Source of the DNA: Pseudevernia furfuracea
Lineage: Eukaryota > Ascomycota > Lecanoromycetes > Lecanorales > Parmeliaceae
Length of the DNA: 64,000 nucleotides
Reading direction: 5' to 3'
Assembly (NCBI GenBank): GCA_022315425.1
Contig: JAIUPT010000030.1
Span: forward strand, 806,001-870,000
Part shown: positions 11,302 to 22,529 of the stretch, piece by piece
Numbering within the stretch: position 1 is the first letter of the stretch
How the letters are laid out: the number at the start of each line of letters is the position of its first letter
Position numbers and translations under genes: made by a program
The notes under the pieces: model-generated
The model's input: only the letters and a program-made list of their open reading frames with translations
What the model was told of the DNA's origin: nothing
The model's database searches: none

Positions 11302-12102
11302 ATGTCCCTCTGCTCAAGTCCACTTGCCCGCTACATCTAGTACTCCTACTCATTCGCTACATCATTCACTACGCAGTCGAGCATAGCCTCCCAGAATCCC
11401 AACCGCGGCACCCAGTTCATACTGGAAGACCTGACAGGCCTGGAGCAACCCCCTTCACTCCCAGAGCCAGAAGGCCGTATCGCAGAAGAGCAACAGCGGT
11501 CGCAGAACCGCCAGGTTCTAAAGAAAAATGTACCAAAAAGAAAAAGATCCCTTTCTCCGCAGAAAGATGGGGCGATGGGAATACCTGGGGTCCGGCCGTA
11601 CGATTTTACATTGAAAGAGGCCTCTCCGTGGGAAAGCTACTGGAGGATCTTCCAGCTCAAGTTCGATCGCTTCGTGACCGTTGCCGTCCGAAAAGAGCCC
11701 CTCCGCAAGTGTGTGATTGTGAAAACCTTTTCGGAGCGGAGCTCGCAGGAGGACATTCAGATGATCCATAGAATTTGGCACGACAAAATCGTGAACGTCC
11801 TCGAGACCTTTCGTTTCGAGGGCTCGTTCTACGTCGTCCTCGAGCGCATGGCCATTTGCCTGGTGCAGATCGTTGCTTCTCCTGCCCATCCCGGTGAGCA
11901 GGAACTGGCCGCCATACTAAGACAGGTAGACCAAGGGGACATGAATCGAAGGAGCATATACTGACTACGATAGATACTTGGGGGTCTTGCCTACCTTGCC
12001 TCGGAAGGCCTGGAGCACGGGTCTTTGAGCTGTTCGACCATCCTTCTGAGCCCTGAAGGAGACGTCAAGATCCGTTGGTCTCTATCACTATCCTCGTCAT
12101 AG
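11302..12102 (+). pseudogene. Divergent kinase-like gene, truncated in the C-lobe
   Basis: Frame from 11302 with a stop (TAG 11338-11340, where CAG would read through), open from 11341 to a GT at 11926; a 48-bp intron (11926-11973, branch CTGAC) leads to a short second exon ending at 12102. Readable text: NRGTQFILEDLTGLEQPPSL, KRKRSLSPQKD, VRPYDFTLKEA; a kinase N-lobe (VIVKTFSER with the likely ATP lysine, then HDKIVNVLETF and FYVVLERMA); then ILGGLAYLASEGLEHGSLSC, where the HRD loop has become HGS, and VKI. The whole C-lobe after the activation segment is missing, so the protein would be about 220 aa and catalytically dead. Similar kinase-like genes are often found beside DUF3723 genes. Confidence 0.65.
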
Positions 12103-12709
12103 CCGGTGTATCACGTGATGACGTTCCGTCCTCCAGGCCCTTGGAAACTGATTAGTCCTAATCCGCATTATATCCTACATAAACCCTTAATAACGGCGGC
12201 CTCCAATTTTTAAATGGCTGGCCACGATAATGTGCCTTTTTTTCTCCCTTTGTGGGCATTTTGTTACGGTACGCCAAGGCCTCCCAAGTGTCAAGATTTA
12301 GAATACAGTCGTAACACTAACCCCCCTCAAAGTAGCGATAATCCCCATCGTGTGAAGATGATGCAGGGCCTTATAGACGTCAATAACGTTATGATCCTTT
12401 TGGCAATGTCAAAAAACAAACGCGGTCTTTGAGAGTCATCTGAATCATATCCTATTTATCTTAGGCAATGCCCATGCGTCTCCTGGCACTTCACAGACTG
12501 TTTATTGTCCATTAAGGGGTTTGAGAATGCTGAATAGACCATCGGTCTCCAATATCTTACTCTCACCTTCAATTTCGGCGATGGCTTTTGAACCTATCAT
12601 ACGAGAAGCCCGCCCCCGCGACTCCCATCAACATCTTCAGCTGAAATTTCATCTTTGGTCCACTGGTCGCTGGTCCGGTTCTGCCGCTTTGATCTTCGAC
12701 TTTCACGGA
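12103..12709. other. No gene recognised
   Basis: About 600 bp of ordinary composition after the truncated kinase. The CACGTGATGACG at 12112-12123 could be a bZIP/bHLH-type site but has no gene to serve. Short open frames here show no recognisable text. Confidence 0.4.
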
Positions 12710-13520
12710 TTATATTAGAATGGTCAGTGTGGCTGATGAAGGCCATAGTGGCCCCCACGTAAAGTCGCTGCTGGGGAAGCTACTGGAGCAGCCTGCGTGG
12801 GATGGAGGTAGCGATCGAGCAAATTGGGTTGCTGAGGTCCTCGAAATGCCTGTGGCGTTTTTTGGAAGAATAGCCATAGCGAATGGGTCAAGAACGAGGG
12901 TGGTCATGGTATTGGCGGGACACGAGGCGGCGGTAACGGTCGGTGGGTAGCTGGCTATACTGGGACCGTTACACAAGGTGATATTAGCCATGGCAGACGA
13001 TGAGCTCGTAAAGCTGTCAAAGCTATTGCTGTTGTCGATAAATCCTGTATAACGCGTCAGATCCACAGCCTGTTCTTCTAAAGCAGTCCAATTACCTTGA
13101 GTTGAATGACCCTATCGAAGTATCGAACACAAGCCGTAGCATAAAACACCAGAGGCTATAGAAGTTGCGCTTACATCAGACATAAAGCGTGGACCACCAC
13201 TGTCATCTATGTATGGTGGACTATTCAATCTACATCCGTATCCGCTTACACAAAAAGGGCACAGTATGAGCAAGCGTGGACGACATTCATATTCAAGGGT
13301 GAAGCCTTCGGCCATCTCCCACGTAATTTGTGCCAACAGATGTAGCCATACCAGTGATATCGCTTCCCTCATCTCAACCAAGATTCCTCACTCGCAATTT
13401 TCCATCCAGCGCTCACGCATAGTCAGTAAGTCTTCCCACAAGCGGTTCGGGTTAGAAGACGCCCACATGATCTGGGAAGGACCAGCATTGAGATATGACG
13501 CCCCTAATTAAACCTGATAG
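12710..13520 (-). pseudogene. Possible broken hypothetical gene
   Basis: The minus strand gives protein-like text in pieces: SQIMWASSNPNRLWEDLLT and MRERWMENCE at about 13395-13480, then a stop, then ISLVWLHLLAQITWEMAEGF and CRPRLLILCPFCVSGYGC down to about 13115, and a Ser/Thr-rich stretch to 12710. Frames do not join with any convincing intron. The Trp-rich first piece looks genuine; the last piece competes with an equally protein-like plus-strand frame at 12720-12950. The family was not recognised. Confidence 0.25.
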
Positions 13521-14030
13521 CTAGCATCAGCAAAATAGCGCCCGAGACCTGACAACCTCGTTCTCACAATTGATCGCCACTAAGATGATAGAGGCATTTA
13601 GAATCCAACGAAAGTACAGACACACCTCGAGTTAATCAGTTCGACTTGCCTTGATCACGATGAGGTCCAAGCCATGGGCTGCTGCAATGGACAAGAGCAA
13701 TGCACTTCCCCACGAAAGCGAAGTTGTAACCAAACTTACAGCATTGCGAGCCCAAATTATCAATTAAAAATAGAAAAACAAAAATATGAGAAGAGGAACC
13801 CGATGTACTCAAATGTTAAAGAGAAGTACCTTAGAGGACTCAGCCCAATTGGCTTAGCGCGGCTTGGCTCCGCACATCTCTGATCAGTCTCAGCCCTACC
13901 TCGGCCTCGGCAATTATCAGATAGAGTGGATATGGGCTGAACGTGTGCTGAGTAGCGCTTGCCGATATATTCTACTTAGAGTGGACATTTATAGAATTCT
14001 TGTTGTTTAAAAGCTTGTCTTGTCTTCAAT
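13521..14030. other. Upstream region of the 14031 gene
   Basis: About 500 bp without a supported gene. It is presumed to hold the promoter of the following gene; AT-rich words such as GATATATTC near 13965 and TTTATAG near 13990 lie 40-70 bp before the ATG. Confidence 0.4.
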
Positions 14031-16364
14031 ATGGGGCCTCCCCCGCAGCAACCAGATGGTCCGCAGCAGCCAGGGACCAACCCTTTGGTGTGTCAGCCTT
14101 ATGCGAGTTTCCAACAGCAAGGCCAATTTGACTGGTTTGGTTTAGCACGATCCACCGTGGATTGGTCAGTGGGAGTCTTCGCTAGATTGTCTGCAGCTGG
14201 AGTCGATCAGTACACAGCGATTGTTGCGCAGAACTTATGCCCCCTCTTTAGGCTTGGGCCAATCGGCCGTAGCAACATGAACGCTGCATTGACTGAGCTA
14301 CCTTCCTTTCGAAGCTTGAGTGATGCGGTTTGGTTTGGAATTGGTACACGACATCTACTACGCGATCTTGCAATCACGGATCAGGGTACATTATGCATTG
14401 GAATTTGCGCTAGCCTGTCTTCCTGTTACTCAGAAGAGCTGGCAGCCGAGGTCCTTGCGGAAATGGTGAGCGTCAGTAAAGCGCCGGTAGAATTGATGCC
14501 ATCACTTCTCGAGTGGAAGAAGCTTGTTCATGGCGTCAATGGCGCCTTACATATGAGCCCATTCCCTCGTCATGCTGAGCGATTGATTAGTCTCTTCCCT
14601 ACGATACAACCATTGACAGAATTGGAAAGAAGTGGCCCCACATGCTCGCTGCCTTCATCTCTTGCCAAAGCACTTCTCGCGATTGGTGATGTCACGCGCG
14701 GTGCCGTCGAGGCGATCACGATCGCTGGTGGTGCAGATGCAGGCTGGCTTGCAGCTATCTGCGAATGGCTTTTTGGCCTCCACATACGGATACTGAGTTG
14801 GAAAGGGAACATTCTTTACGCCAGCGAAGACCGAACTGGTTTGAGTAAGAAGGTACAGGTCTTGTTTCGGTATCATTCCGACAATGGAGAACCTATGGCT
14901 GAAGTGCGTGAATCTATGGAGGTACAATGTTTGGAAAGAGTTTACTACTTGGAAGAAGCCAAAAAATTGTTTCAATCACCCGTGACCGGCTTCATGGAAG
15001 GCACGGGGACAATGCCTAGAGTAAGTGGACGACTTTCCTGGGAGACAGCTCTGAGCCAGGCTTTTCGGCCCGAAATCAAGTCTTTATTTGGGATGTCAGA
15101 GGTGATGGGACAAGCAATCGGTACCGCTGCAAGGGCGCTCACAGCAATCGTGCATAATGAGAACAAGATATATGAGGCGATATGGCAAGATCCAGACACC
15201 AATCAAAAGTGGCCGCGTCATTCGGATACTGCTCATGGCAGAGGATTCATCAATAGTATTGTATATTGGTTTCCTGAGCTTGAGCCTTTGCAAGCAACAA
15301 TGGAGGATGCAGTACGACTGAGCTATCGCGATGCTAAGTCGGTCTACGAGACACAACTTTCGCTTGTGCAAAAAGCCTGTCTATGTAGTTTCTGCCGCAA
15401 CGACTTCGTTCACGACAGCAAAGGCCATGGTTTCTGTAAGGTCGTCATCCTTGAAACCATAATCTACTTAGGCCAAATGCTATCCTCAGTTTCCGCAGAC
15501 CGACGTCTTGGACTGAAAAGACATGGCATTGAAGCAATTTACCAGACGATCCTTTACAACAGACTTTCCACTGGCCCAGACTTCGGCATCCAACATCGTA
15601 TCCACGGCGCCTTCCATTTTGGTCTCTGCTATTCCAATCTCCGGCGACTCCATCTCGATGTCCTTGAACTATTCGCTGGTGAAGCTGCTGAACAACCTTC
15701 ATATACATTCGGCACCTCAGCCTACTCCCAAGCCGGCATTTGCACATACCTTAACATCCTCGGAGAAGTTACCGACTCAAAAGAACTCGTAGGTTTGATT
15801 CACGTCACACCCGGACGCATAGAATACCACGGACGTCCTTACGATTGTCTTCAAGACGGCGAGCCGCTAGCAATGCAGACACGCGAGCTCTATAAGCGCG
15901 GTAACACAAACACAAAACGATTGATGGATCTAGAATATCGGTTGAAGCACCTTGGATCATACGACAAACCTGTCATGCGCGTGAAACAGCATGTCGGCGG
16001 CTTGCAAACCTGGTTTGAATCTGAGAGCAGAAGAGGTGAGAAAGCGTCAGTAGTCATGCGACCTGAGGAGCTTGCAAGGTCTATAGCAACATCACGAGGG
16101 TTTATTCACTGTTCTGGTCGCGGCGCCTGCGCGGTCGTGAACCCTGGGATAAGATTGCCAGCGCCAGGAGAATGTGCAGCCCAGGAGCAGCTGGGTAAGG
16201 TGATCCTCATTGTTCGAGGCAGCTCGCTGATGCGATGTTTGGCATTAAACGGTACGAAGTGCGAGTATGATCTATTGCTACGCAGCGATGAATGCATTCA
16301 GTGTTGCATGAGAGCTGCCTTAGCTAGCCCAAGAGAACGGATCATCATCATCATCGGCGAGTAG
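14031..16364 (+). CDS. Uncharacterised 777-aa fungal protein
   Basis: Single uninterrupted frame of 777 aa; the ATG follows a pyrimidine-rich leader ending CTTCAAT. The N-terminus is Pro/Gln-rich (PPPQQPDGPQQPG), then globular throughout. Recognisable features are GVFARLSAAGVDQYTAIVAQ, CPLFRLGPIGRSNMNAAL, ICASLSSCYSEELAAEVLAE, a cysteine cluster CLCSFCRNDF with GFCKVVILETIIYLG near residues 450-475, and a C-terminal CECAA...CIQCC-type Cys-rich end. No signal peptide is apparent; GFCKVVILETIIYLGQML could be a single membrane segment but is more likely a core helix. Proteins of this look are widespread in Pezizomycotina as large uncharacterised families. The Cys pairs (C-x-x-C at CSFC, CIQC) could bind metal. 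No function is assigned. Intact length and codon use like its neighbours argue for a working gene. Confidence 0.75.
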   Translation: MGPPPQQPDGPQQPGTNPLVCQPYASFQQQGQFDWFGLARSTVDWSVGVFARLSAAGVDQYTAIVAQNLCPLFRLGPIGRSNMNAALTELPSFRSLSDAVWFGIGTRHLLRDLAITDQGTLCIGICASLSSCYSEELAAEVLAEMVSVSKAPVELMPSLLEWKKLVHGVNGALHMSPFPRHAERLISLFPTIQPLTELERSGPTCSLPSSLAKALLAIGDVTRGAVEAITIAGGADAGWLAAICEWLFGLHIRILSWKGNILYASEDRTGLSKKVQVLFRYHSDNGEPMAEVRESMEVQCLERVYYLEEAKKLFQSPVTGFMEGTGTMPRVSGRLSWETALSQAFRPEIKSLFGMSEVMGQAIGTAARALTAIVHNENKIYEAIWQDPDTNQKWPRHSDTAHGRGFINSIVYWFPELEPLQATMEDAVRLSYRDAKSVYETQLSLVQKACLCSFCRNDFVHDSKGHGFCKVVILETIIYLGQMLSSVSADRRLGLKRHGIEAIYQTILYNRLSTGPDFGIQHRIHGAFHFGLCYSNLRRLHLDVLELFAGEAAEQPSYTFGTSAYSQAGICTYLNILGEVTDSKELVGLIHVTPGRIEYHGRPYDCLQDGEPLAMQTRELYKRGNTNTKRLMDLEYRLKHLGSYDKPVMRVKQHVGGLQTWFESESRRGEKASVVMRPEELARSIATSRGFIHCSGRGACAVVNPGIRLPAPGECAAQEQLGKVILIVRGSSLMRCLALNGTKCEYDLLLRSDECIQCCMRAALASPRERIIIIIGE

Positions 16365-17152
16365 GCTCCAGGACATTTCACACTCCATTCTTGGCGATTA
16401 GAAGCCCAAGCTTCATCGTGAGTGATTTCAGTACCTTAACGGCCAAGGCTGTTTACCAAAAACGGCAATGACATAATATAGACATAATTCATTGGCGTTT
16501 AATCTACTTCAAGTGTATCCGAACCTACTTCAGTAAAAAGCAGAGACCAAACAAGCCCAACCGTTATTCTGATGGTACCTTTCACGAGCGCGAAGAAGGA
16601 GTCAAATTTGATGCGTTTTCGCGAGAGCTAGAACTACCTTAATGAACATAGAATCCTTGGGTCCACAGCAAGCTCCACCAACAGCAATAGCTTATCCATT
16701 CTGAATGTCAATCTCGTAATTTTGTTGCTGTGAACAAGTGCAGCTAGATTCAACGAATAATGATATCTACTAAAAGAAGTAAATTATGGTATATGAAGAC
16801 TTTAGCTTGTCTGTCTCCAACAAGCCTTCGGGAACGAGATGGGGGCAGGAAGACATTGAGTCTCTTGAAATGGAAGTGGGGCTTGACTTTGGCGTTGGTG
16901 TTGAGACCGTCTCAAGGATGAAAAGGATTTTCGTTGGCGAGATCGCGAGGAACTATGCGGCTGACTGCATCGAAGCAGCAGATATGTGAGGAGTTTGTCA
17001 AGGCTATCAACACATAGCTTGCCGCAGACAGAGCGTAGTAAGTAAGGTCTAGAACAAAGGTGCACTGCACCTTTTTCGGAGTTAGCTCCGCGTTTTGTGG
17101 CATTATCTGTTTTGAACGGTCATATTCTGACATGCTTTTATTACTATTGTTG
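16365..17152. other. Intergenic, no gene recognised
   Basis: About 790 bp of ordinary composition. A 67-codon frame at 16786-16989 (plus) is protein-like in places (SLEMEVGLDFGVGVETVSRM) but short and isolated, with no recognised family. It is not called as a gene. Confidence 0.35.
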
Positions 17153-18015
17153 TTATAGCCGTCGGGCAAGATAGCAACGAGTACGAGTGTTGAAGATTTG
17201 ATCACGAGCGTAATATTTTCGGATGGGGTCCTTCGCCTCAAAATGCCCGATGGCCCGTCCTCGATTCCTGGTTATAAACTGCCGCACATTCGGGATGGGG
17301 GAAAGGGCAGGGTTCGTGGGGCCGAAAAGGGTGACGGCGGTCGAAGTGCCGCTGCAACGAATATTTACTGCCAAGGTTGTGGAGTCGCTCCTCTAAAGGT
17401 AGGACGGTATCACCGAGGCAGTAAAGGCACTGGTAGGGTTGGCATCTTACAGAAAAGAGATAAGGGATCGAGGAGTCCGACCCAGGATCGGACTTAACGG
17501 CGTTCGAGGGACGTCCTGCGTCATCATCAAGATCGTTTCCTCTCGCCTGAATCCTCCGGATTCGGCGAACTTTGCGAAACACTCCCTCCTGTCGAATACA
17601 GAGCGACATCATATCATCGACAATGAAGACCCGTCAATCCACATCGCCCTCGATATCACGAGTCGACGATGAGTTGAAGAAGGCCTTCGCGATGCGCGAT
17701 CGTTTCATAAAGACGTATCGAACACGTTCTGAGATGAAGAAAATGAGACGAAGCGACTTCGAATCTCTCTTAAGCTGCGCTCGCATATCTTACACGAAAG
17801 CGACGACGTCGTATTCTTTTTAAATCTAATTCATAAGCTCGCGCTCTCGCGCTTTGATCTTTCGATTCACAGCTCGTTTGATCTTCTTATATTAATTATA
17901 AATAACTTATTTCTCTACACGATAAATGAACGTGAATTATTATCGAATTCGCTGAAACAATTTATCTCAGCGATCGCGAAGCTTTTAAATTTCTTTCTTT
18001 TATCGAATACTCACA
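17153..18015 (-). pseudogene. DUF3435 (FluG-type) recombinase gene, C-terminal relic, copy 1
   Basis: Minus-strand text in one frame with stops, from about 17990 downward: KLRDR, DKLFQRIR, KARERELMN, KEYDVVAFV, DMRAQLKRDS, RSRIAKAFFNSSSTRD, FIVDDMMSLCIRQEGVFRKV, then YQCLYCLGDTVLPLEER, LQRHFDRRHPF, CPFPHPECA. This is the helical linker and C2H2-like C-terminal tail found on many DUF3435 proteins annotated FluG-domain. DUF3435 is the tyrosine-recombinase domain of Starship captains and related Crypton-type enzymes, but the catalytic part is not present here. A second copy at 36824-39100 matches this stretch. The Cys/His tail sits in ordinary composition; AT-rich RIP damage begins sharply near 17800. 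Confidence 0.75.
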
Positions 18016-19699
18016 CTCATATATAAGTTTAAATGTGTGTTGCGATAAGTGTTAGTGTTAAGCATTCGTAAGATTCATATAAACGTTAAATAACTCTAAG
18101 GCCCGTCATTGCTTTACGATCGTTCGACTAACATACGAAATCATTTAAAAGTACATCGCCGCAAGTATAACTATCTCGTATTCTAGTTCTTAAGTTTAAA
18201 TCTATATATCTTAACGTCTCATTTATAAATAATATCAACATATTAAAGATAGTGTATTTCGATAATAATATCTACGTTTCGTCTACGCTCGAAGATAAGA
18301 TAAAGCGTATTTAGACTAATATAGTCTCGATACGCGAACTCTTTAATATATTTAATAATTTTTATATCTTCGTTATAACGAGTTCTTTATTAATCAACGA
18401 TATGAATAATAAATACGAAGAGAGAGAGAATAATAATATCGATAGTAACGTAGATAATAAAAGCTACTGAAGTAGCGTAAGAGATCTATTTTATTCTCTT
18501 AATTTTTTAAAAAGTTATTTAATATCTTATAAAGATTATATCACAATAGCGACTTAATCTCGTTAACTCTTTTGAACGATCTATATATTATCGTGTAATG
18601 TATATTAATTCGCGACTCGAAAGCACTAATAACGACTTTTTAGCGCGTCTTTTATCGTCATATAATGTCGAGAATATTCAAGAAACACGTATATAATAAT
18701 AAGTAAAGTTATATATAAGACGTAAAGATCAATCTGTGTTTATATCTTTTCTTTCAGTCACGATATAACTTCTTCGAGTTATCAGCCTCGCGAAACACTT
18801 TCGTATATGAGAATATAATGATATTAGAATCGTTTTGATTGATAATTAATCACTTTTGAGAAATACAAGCACTACAGTTAACTCTCTTCGACGAAGACTT
18901 GATCTTAATAAAGTCGAAACGTCTACTTGTGAGAGATACATATAAACTAAAATATCTCGATTATCGATTCTGAGCTATTAACAATAAGAGCTTATTCGTT
19001 TAGCTTTCTTGACTTTGATCTCATCTTTAGAATATAATAAAAAGTATTTTAAAAGATTAGTTTAGAATATTCGTATTCGAAAAAGAGACTTCACTATATC
19101 GTCACTTGTAGAACTATTAATCGTCGAGTTACGAATATGTTCTTCGTCTATGCTCACAAAGCGAATCGTTATAGAAATAATTTTATGAATCAAGCGAATA
19201 TTTAACACGAGTAGTTAAAATATTGCTCTTAATTCTTCGAAATCAAAATTCAGCAATTAAGAGTGAATAATATAATATTTAGATCGTTAGCTCTTCTCTC
19301 GATATCTCGATAAAATCGCTCTTATTCTCGTTAAAACGACTCTTGCGCACTCACTATACTCTTCGTTTGATTATTAATAATATGAACGTAAAGAAGTTAA
19401 GATAATGTTCTTAATCGAAGATCGATAAGATGAGTGCATTAAGAACGAAACATTATGTGAATAATTTGATTTAAGCTATCGAACGAGTAGATATGAAACG
19501 TTACGTAGAGACGTTAACTTTAAATAGTATTTATTGACTCTCAGCAAAAGAATTAGAGAAAAATAGAATATAATTATTTAAGCACTACGATAAGACTTTG
19601 CTCTCACGTATTGTCTTTTTATTTTACTCTGCAGATAGCGCTTTACACTCTTTCGAAATAAATCTATTATAAATATAGTTATAAATTAAGAAGAATATA
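18016..19699. other. AT-rich RIP block without readable gene
   Basis: Dense TA, few CA/TG, stops in all frames. Homology with the second DUF3435 copy ends near 18015-18025, so a rearrangement or insertion lies there. Nothing could be assigned. Confidence 0.5.
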
Positions 19700-20468
19700 T
19701 ACGCTTAAGCATATCTAATCTTTGTTACGTTCGATTATTACATTACAAGTTATTATACTACTTGAAATTGTTAGACTTTCTTATAACATTTCAGCTTTAC
19801 TAACTCGCGATATTTTTATTTCTTAACTTCTTAGACGCTCGCTCGATTGTTTGAGTAAAAGAGATAATCGATATAATCTCTTACGAGCTAGCTATACTTA
19901 ACTAACTATTAGCTCTTATTAGTATTTATGCGAACTTCGCGTTTAATAGCTGAGAATTCTAACAGTCTAATTGTAAGAAAGAAGCTAATTGTGAGAGATC
20001 GAAGTCTATATTAGACGATAACTAATCGATAGTCGAGCAGATTCGTTTGTACTGAATCGATATTCAAATATCGTAGACGCTCTTCGTGAATTTATAAGTC
20101 GTCTATTTGTTCTTGTCGTCTAGAGCGATGAAGCTAAACTTATAAATAAGATAACGATAGAAGATAATCTTTTCTTTCTCGATGATAGCGTAATAATCAT
20201 AGATTCTTATCGATTTGTAATCGTACGAGATCGAGAAGATGAGAATTTCTCGATAAAGCTCTTTCTTACGCTTCATAGCTTTATAGAGTTCGATAACATC
20301 TCTTACGATAACAGTTATACTATAAGCGTTCTATCGATCTGCGACATTAAGAGCTACGATATCGCACTTTATTTCACACGTTAGAAACGAAAAGTATATT
20401 CGATAGATTACGACGAAAAAGAAGTTCTTATAAACGCTATCGATAAGCGAATCAAGCTTATTGAGTTG
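19700..20468 (-). pseudogene. DUF7924-type gene relic cut by an LTR
   Basis: Minus strand, RIP-damaged, one frame with stops: NKLDSLIDSVYKNFFF, TCEIKCDIVALNVADR, VRDVIELYKAMKRKKELYRE, ILIFSISYDYKSIRIY, FYRYLIYKFSFIALDDK, TTYKFTKSVYDI, KRICSTID, then NIDFDLSQLASFLQLDCQ. This matches the conserved core of the fungal DUF7924 family (E.K, SISHD...RIYGHY and YKFT..VYD positions), which resembles PD-(D/E)XK-type folds; its function is unknown. The N-terminal part is absent because element A's LTR begins at 20469. Confidence is in family recognition, not in exact ends. Confidence 0.65.
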
Positions 20469-20736
20469 TGTTAGACTAACTTATATAATATAGATATATA
20501 TAAGACAGACTAGAAATGTATAGCAATGTGAACTTAGCGAAGATATATATATTGCGTATAGTATATCTAATAGTAAGATTAATTCTTAAGAAAGAAAAAT
20601 GAAAAACTTCGAGATATAACTCTCTTAAGCTTCTCACGTCAAGAATTCGCTTGATATGCGTATATCAAGCGATTCGATTACGCTCGATAACTCTCGAACT
20701 TATACGATAGCTATTTTCTTAAGCTCGCTGTTAATA
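20469..20736 (-). repeat. LTR of copy A (3' LTR)
   Basis: 268-bp LTR. Plus-strand text runs from TGTTAGACTAACTTATATAA to CGCTGTTAATA (ancestral CA end changed to TA). It is homologous to 27816-28082, 29236-29503, 36550-36818 and the solo copy at 37320-37587. Confidence 0.85.
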
Positions 20737-21149
20737 TGATCTTCTTTCTTTAAGAATTCGTTCTCGAATTTATTGCTCTAAATAGACTCATTAAAACTCT
20801 TTAAATCTCAGAGAGAACATAAGAGAAAGAGTTCTTTTAGATTAGCTTCGCGCTGACATTATAAATCTCAATTTGAAATGCGTAGACTGTGATATCTCTA
20901 CGCCTTACGTATAAAAATAAAAATGTTCGTAGAGTCGTAGACGACGTGAAGTTTGTTGACGTTGTTAATATCTCTTATTATTTGAGTCGTGAGTTACGCT
21001 GTCGCGTCGCCGTCGTTATAAATACGCGACGTGAATAATTGCTATGCGCTAGTCGTGAGCTATATATAAGTTTGTTTTTTTAAACTTTTGCTTTCAGCAA
21101 AACACATTTCTCTTTTTTCTAATTCATAGTTATTAAACGTAGACATTAT

Positions 21150-22420
21150 ATTCTTTATACTTATACTAAACATTATCATATCATCTATTTGATTATAATT
21201 ACTTAGATCTTTTCGACGATTAATTCTTCGATCTACGTTCTCTTTCGTTCTGCGATAAGTTAAATTAATCGTAATTTCGCGTACGTTTCTGACACGTTTA
21301 TAGCTTTATTCTTATAGTATTACTAATCGATTCTTCGTGCGAGTAAAGGCGTTGATTGAGAACTTCTATTGTCGTTGTCTTCGAATAGCGAATTAATATA
21401 TCTCGAGTAGCTATGATATTATCTTCGCGAAGATAGAAGAGATGCTACGAAAGTATATTCACTGCGTCGATCTGCGAGTCGATTGTAAGTTTGTACGTAA
21501 ACATATATAGTTCATAATTCAAACATAGCTGAAGCGTCTATTAATCTCAATTTAAGATTCTCTCTGCGTGAGAGATTAGATATCTAACGAATAATCTATT
21601 ACGACGTCGCGTCTATCGCGAGCGTATTATTCGTCGCGAGTGAGTGCATAAGTATTTATAATATGTTAGCAGATCGTTTTTGACTGTCTGCGTGAAATCC
21701 TTTGACGTTAAGTTATCTCGTCACGAGCGAGTTTAGAATCGTCTCGAGAAAAAAAAAAGTCGAACGCATTGACGATTCAACTGAATCAAGTCAAGTCGCT
21801 TCGACGAATTGATACGACTCTAAAGGGCATCTACGATGTTCTTCGATTGAGAATATATTTTTCTCACGTTCAATAGACGTTTCGAGCACGTAACAGCTGC
21901 GCTAACGATTCGCTAGATAGATCTGTCTCTCATGAACTCAAAGACGTCTTCGAAGTCTAACGATTCTTCTTCGTCGACGAAGAACGACGTCAACGACGAT
22001 CTCAGCAGCAGCAGCAGCAGCAGCAGTAATAGCAATCGCAGCAATCGCAACCACGAGATTAATAATGATAATAACGATGAGAACGAGGTCTTCGTCGACG
22101 AGGTTGACGCCTTCGAGTCGCCTTCCCTCGGCGGAGCCTTCGCCTTCCCTACGTCTTTCGCCGTCTCTCTCTCCAGTTCCGCCGCTGCTAGAACTAGAGA
22201 GTTAAAGAAATTGAATGTGAATGTCATTATTTAGAGAATTAATGCGAACGAGGAGAAGAAGGAGAACGAGAATAAGAATAATAACGAGAGCAATTAAGTG
22301 AACGAAGACGAGATAATGCAAGAGGCGAAGTAATCTAATCTTGCGCCGACACCTTTAATGCGTCTAATCTTCGAATTAAATATAATAGATATACTTCGCG
22401 CTGCTTATGAATTGTGTTTT
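21150..22420 (+). other. Possible antisense frame in copy A between pol and 3' LTR
   Basis: Opposite to the element's genes, this stretch reads protein-like with few stops: YVSDTFIALFL, RFSLRERLDI, VASIARVLFVASE, then a Ser/Asn/Asp-rich open frame 21932-22234 (SSSSTKNDVNDD, a polyserine run from (AGC)n at 22003-22026, NDNNDENEVFVDEVDAFE), then a lysine/glutamate stretch and LRAAYELCFFDSL. The mirrored part of copy B behaves the same way. It could be an extra antisense gene or a chance of composition. Confidence 0.35.
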
Positions 22421-22529
22421 TTCGATTCTCTTTGACCTTTAAACATCTTTTTTTATTGCGATATCTTCGAGCAATTTTAAAATCGTTACTCTTCGAGATA
22501 TTATCTTTTATATATCTATCGTGCTCTTC

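Noticed and set aside
12720..12950. Plus-strand 76-codon frame with protein-like text
   Set aside because: The opposite strand is equally open and equally plausible, no start context or family match, and no continuation on either side.
21932..22234. Serine-rich 100-aa protein as a stand-alone host gene
   Set aside because: It lies inside copy A, antisense to the element, and its polyserine comes from an (AGC)n run; kept only as part of a possible antisense frame.
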